A stretch of 7,939 bases of DNA from Clostridiales bacterium UBA1381. GTDB lineage: Bacteria; Bacillota; Clostridia; UBA1381. The stretch covers positions 1 through 7,939 of the forward strand of contig DBQZ01000012.1 in the NCBI GenBank assembly GCA_002305435.1, read 5' to 3'. Shown here piece by piece: positions 4,970 through 7,939 of this stretch. A program made the translations under genes and the position numbers. Numbering within the stretch: position 1 is the stretch's first letter; each line of letters starts with the position of its first letter. Under the pieces are notes generated by a model. It was not told where the DNA came from. It was given only the letters and a program-made list of their open reading frames with translations, and ran no database searches.

Positions 4970-7525
4970 ATGCTTAAATTACATCAGCTTTATGATAAAG
5001 GTGGACCCATTACGTGGGGACTTCCGCATAAAAAGGGTACCGTGTTTAAAGACGACTGTTTTTATCTAGAAACACCGACTGGAAATCTCCCGGTTGTATC
5101 AGCTGCAACAGCGTATTGGGAGGATGAAAGCGTAAAATGGTCGCTCCACTCTGCCGTCCTCCCGCCGGACGTATCCGAAATACGGTTAAAACGTGGGAAT
5201 ATCCCAGTAAAAACAAAGCTTACAGCGTCGGAAACAGATGACGCGATCCTTGTAAATACCGGCCGTATCAGCGCCGTACTTCCTAAAAACGGAGAAGAAA
5301 TTATAAAAAGCATATCCACTCCGCATGGCGTACGCTGCACATCTGGAAGCCTTAAAATTATAAACGAACAGCATTTTTCCGCAGGCGGTGTAAAAACGCA
5401 TGAATTTGAAACGTTCCGCTCACAGATAAGCGAATGTTGTTTGGAGGAATGTAACGATATAAGAGCTGTAGTTCACGTTCGTGGAACGCATATCGGCTCT
5501 GCTTCCCGAAAGAGAAACGGCAGAGTGCGGGAATTGCTGCCGTTTGAAGTGCGCCTGTATTTTTATGCAGGCTGCGATGAAATACGCATCGTCCATACCT
5601 TCCTGTTTGACGCTCAGCCTCAGACAGATTTTATCCACGGTATTGCTCTTGTTTTTAAAACGCCGATTTCAGGCGAGCTTTATAACCGCCATGTGCGGTT
5701 TGTGGGCGAAAGCGGAGTTTTTTGTGACAGTCCAAAGGATCTGCTTACATGGCGAACGGTTGATAAATACAAAGATATGTACGAACAGCAGCTTAACTGC
5801 CGGCAGCTGTCGTTTGAGGATGAGGATGAGATGTTTTTATCGCTTTTGGATGAATCGGCAGTTTGGAATGATTTTAAGCTGGTGCAGCTTTCCAGTGAAG
5901 AATACAGGATAGAAAAGCGTGTAGGAGACGGGCTTTCCTATATATGCGGCAACAGCGGAAAAAGATCTCTCGGAGCGGGCGGTATAAGCGATAAAGATGG
6001 GGGATTTTTCGTGTATATAGATAAATTCAGCGAAAAATACCCCTCCTCAATAAGCTGTACCGATACGGCAGAAGATACGGCTGTTATAACAGCATGGCTG
6101 TGGCCGGAGGATGCTCCGTCAATGGATATGCGCCACTACGACACACGCTGTCACGTACAATCGGCGTATGAGGGATTTGACGAACTCAGGGCAACGCCGT
6201 ACGGCATAGCAAATACAAACGAGCTTTGCCTTAAAATCACCGACAGCGTCCCCTCCAACGAGGAGCTTTATGATTGGGCAAAAAACTGCTCCCTTCCCTC
6301 CCTGCTTGTTCCGGATGATTTGGATTTCTACCGGCAGGCAGGCGTGCTTGGCGAATGGAGTTTACCCGACCGCAGTACGGACGAAAAGTGTGCAATAGAA
6401 GACCAGCTCGACGCTCTGTTTGATTTCTACAAAAACGAGGTTGAGCAGCGTCGGTGGTACGGGTTCTGGGATTTCGGCGATTTTATGCACACATATAACG
6501 ATACTGCCCACTGCTGGAAATACGATATGGGCGGACAAGCATGGCAGAATACCGAGCTTGTCCCAAATTTGTGGCTATGGTACAGCTTCCTGCGAACAGG
6601 CAGGGCAGACTATTTTGAAGCGGCAAAAGCCATGACACGCCACACAAGCGAGGTGGATATGTACCACATAGGCGAATATGCCGGCCTTGGTTCCCGCCAT
6701 AACGTCCGCCATTGGGGCTGCGGCTGCAAGGAAGTGCGGATAAGCATGGCAGGTCTGCATAAGATATTCGCCTACCTCACCGGAGATGAGCGTGTGCTCG
6801 ACATTATGGATGAAGTCGTTGATGCTGATGAAGCCATCGGCCGCCTTGATCCGATGCGGGCATACTATCCGCCAAGCAGTAAGTTTAAAACACACGTGCG
6901 GTTCGGCCCCGATGTCATGGCATTTTGTTCAAACTGGTTTACCTGCTGGGAGCGTCATCTTGATAAACGGTACTTGGACAAGCTGCAAAAAACGCTTTCG
7001 TTCTTCAAGAAGGATCACCGATTCATCCTGTCCGGCGTATACGGCTATGATCCCTCTACAACGGAATATTATGATTTCGAGGTTGACGGCGGGTCGCATT
7101 TTATGCTTTGCTTCGGCAATCTGTTCGTTTGGCTTGAAATAGCAAAAGCGTTTGGTGACAGTGAAATAATGGAGAGGCTCTATGACCTCGGTCAATGCTA
7201 CGGAAATAACGATAAGGATATAGCGTTCAGGCATGAGCTGTGCGAAAAGTTCGGCTTTAAAGACATAGCCGATACAGCTCCGTTTGTCCACGCATCTTAC
7301 AACGTGGCAATATCTATGCTCTCAGCAGTAAACCGCAATAACGAACAGCTCAAAGCAGAGATTGTTGACCAGATATTCAACGATCCATGGGCGCCATTAC
7401 CGCTTGAGGTTAAAACTGTAAACACAAAAAGCTGCCACAAGATACTCACTGAAACTGCCGGCATGAATACAAACGGCGTTTCACAGTGGGCAACAAACGT
7501 TATAATAGCAGCAGCTTATATATAA
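4970..7525 (+). CDS. PcRGLX/YetA-like protein, putative family PL26 rhamnogalacturonan lyase
   Basis: This 851-residue protein matches, from memory, the family of fungal exo-rhamnogalacturonan lyase PcRGLX (polysaccharide lyase 26) and Bacillus subtilis YetA (about 857 residues, encoded beside rhamnogalacturonan-use genes). The expected order is an N-terminal RIFT barrel (roughly 1-230), a central beta-sandwich (to about 440) and a C-terminal alpha/alpha toroid. The toroid carries the most recognisable blocks: RWYGFWDFGDFMHTYN (495-510), WKYDMGGQAWQNTE (516-529), LRTGRADYF (541-549), EVDMYHIG (561-568) and LGSRHNVRHWG (573-583). There is no signal peptide, so it would act in the cytoplasm on imported oligosaccharides, probably removing unsaturated units from rhamnogalacturonan I backbone fragments. 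The ATG has a GGAGG (4960-4964) 5 nt upstream. It has its own promoter at 4888-4916 and is followed after 20 nt by a membrane-protein gene. No other pectin genes or sugar transporter are visible. Family assignment is strong; bacterial members are little studied, so lyase activity is inferred. Confidence 0.85.
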   Translation: MLKLHQLYDKGGPITWGLPHKKGTVFKDDCFYLETPTGNLPVVSAATAYWEDESVKWSLHSAVLPPDVSEIRLKRGNIPVKTKLTASETDDAILVNTGRISAVLPKNGEEIIKSISTPHGVRCTSGSLKIINEQHFSAGGVKTHEFETFRSQISECCLEECNDIRAVVHVRGTHIGSASRKRNGRVRELLPFEVRLYFYAGCDEIRIVHTFLFDAQPQTDFIHGIALVFKTPISGELYNRHVRFVGESGVFCDSPKDLLTWRTVDKYKDMYEQQLNCRQLSFEDEDEMFLSLLDESAVWNDFKLVQLSSEEYRIEKRVGDGLSYICGNSGKRSLGAGGISDKDGGFFVYIDKFSEKYPSSISCTDTAEDTAVITAWLWPEDAPSMDMRHYDTRCHVQSAYEGFDELRATPYGIANTNELCLKITDSVPSNEELYDWAKNCSLPSLLVPDDLDFYRQAGVLGEWSLPDRSTDEKCAIEDQLDALFDFYKNEVEQRRWYGFWDFGDFMHTYNDTAHCWKYDMGGQAWQNTELVPNLWLWYSFLRTGRADYFEAAKAMTRHTSEVDMYHIGEYAGLGSRHNVRHWGCGCKEVRISMAGLHKIFAYLTGDERVLDIMDEVVDADEAIGRLDPMRAYYPPSSKFKTHVRFGPDVMAFCSNWFTCWERHLDKRYLDKLQKTLSFFKKDHRFILSGVYGYDPSTTEYYDFEVDGGSHFMLCFGNLFVWLEIAKAFGDSEIMERLYDLGQCYGNNDKDIAFRHELCEKFGFKDIADTAPFVHASYNVAISMLSAVNRNNEQLKAEIVDQIFNDPWAPLPLEVKTVNTKSCHKILTETAGMNTNGVSQWATNVIIAAAYI

Positions 7526-7545
7526 AGAAAGGTCGTGTACACTAA

Positions 7546-7939
7546 ATGAAAGATTCAAGAGACAGAACAGTTGCTCAGCAGTTCGGCTCCCTGCTTCTGC
7601 ACCATATCGGCGCAGATGTAGTCAGCTTTGTTTTCGGTATAGTAGCGTTCTCATGGCTGTTGGAGGACGGCATATGGAAAATAATATTTTCGATAGTCTT
7701 TTCGCTTGTTTACTTTGGTATAGTTGCTGTAGGCGCAAAGAAAATATCTGTTTATGATATGAAGGAATACAGCCCAATGACCGCTTCTTATAAAAAAGCG
7801 CTGCTGCTCGGCATAGGGCTCTGCGCTATAACGGCTGTTATATTCCTCTTATACAAAATGTCGTGGCTGCTTATGTCGGAAAATAACCAGATAATAACAA
7901 TGACCGGCAAGTTTTACAATATGGTCTTTTGGTGCTGGT
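7546..7939 (+). CDS. Unrecognised integral membrane protein, 3' end outside window
   Basis: An open frame from ATG 7546 runs without a stop to the right edge, giving 131 visible residues. I do not recognise the family. After a short polar start (MKDSRDRTVAQQFG) there are hydrophobic segments at about 24-38, 43-64 and 85-103, with a fourth probably starting near 123. A charged stretch (KKISVYDMKEYSPMTASYKK, 65-84) separates the second and third. This suggests a multi-pass inner-membrane protein. The ribosome binding site is modest: AAAGG at 7528-7532, 13 nt before the ATG. It begins 20 nt after the stop of the lyase-like gene with no terminator between, so it is probably in the same operon. 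It does not look like YesL, the DUF624 membrane protein of the Bacillus rhamnogalacturonan cluster. A transport or envelope role cannot be assigned from this fragment. Confidence 0.75.
   Translation, partial: MKDSRDRTVAQQFGSLLLHHIGADVVSFVFGIVAFSWLLEDGIWKIIFSIVFSLVYFGIVAVGAKKISVYDMKEYSPMTASYKKALLLGIGLCAITAVIFLLYKMSWLLMSENNQIITMTGKFYNMVFWCW

Noticed and set aside
5481..5912. 143-residue plus-strand frame inside the lyase-like gene
   Set aside because: It overlaps the well-supported 851-residue frame completely and has no recognisable motif or ribosome binding site; it is a shadow frame.
6929..7291. 120-residue minus-strand frame opposite the lyase-like gene
   Set aside because: Antisense to conserved toroid-domain coding sequence, with no promoter, binding site or recognisable protein features.

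Overview
The window looks like chromosomal DNA of a spore-forming, low-to-moderate GC Firmicute of class Clostridia. Evidence for this is a full-length SpoIID sporulation protein, strong AGGAGG-type ribosome binding sites, GTG and TTG starts, frequent ATA isoleucine codons and AT-rich intergenic DNA with sigma-A-type promoters. A Ruminococcaceae/Oscillospiraceae-like gut clostridium is an inference from protein style only. I see no transposase, integrase, phage gene, CRISPR array, tRNA or rRNA.

Layout. Positions 1-154 hold a strong promoter on the minus strand pointing out of the left edge, then the terminator of the next operon. Positions 155-2052 (minus strand) are a two-component system: an OmpR-type response regulator followed, with a 1-nt overlap, by its membrane sensor histidine kinase. 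The tandem TTAAG box in front of the regulator sits 10 bp upstream of a TATAAT, a layout expected for autoregulation by an OmpR/PhoB-type protein. Positions 2165-3819 (minus strand) are a second two-gene operon: cysteine synthase (cysK) followed, with a TAATG overlap, by a poorly characterised protein that I match to the DUF6873 'GME fold' family. Its promoter (TTGACA-17-TATACT) lies in a divergent region shared with spoIID. Positions 3972-4910 (plus strand) are spoIID with a TTG start. Positions 4970-7525 (plus strand) encode an 851-residue cytoplasmic protein of the PcRGLX/YetA family (polysaccharide lyase family 26-like). It has its own extended -10 promoter embedded in the end of spoIID and a hairpin near the 5' end of the predicted transcript. 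Positions 7546-7939 begin an unrecognised integral membrane protein that runs off the right edge and is probably co-transcribed with the lyase-like gene.

How the genes work together. The window is a run of small, independently promoted units: signalling, cysteine biosynthesis, sporulation peptidoglycan hydrolysis, and probable pectin (rhamnogalacturonan) oligosaccharide breakdown. I found no clear new multi-gene system. The most interesting lead is the tight pairing of cysK with a GME-fold protein whose C-terminal segment has no cysteine where enzymes of that fold usually carry the nucleophile. Second are the regulatory details: the response-regulator box, a partial copy of it at the outward promoter, and a promoter whose TGn element is the spoIID stop codon.
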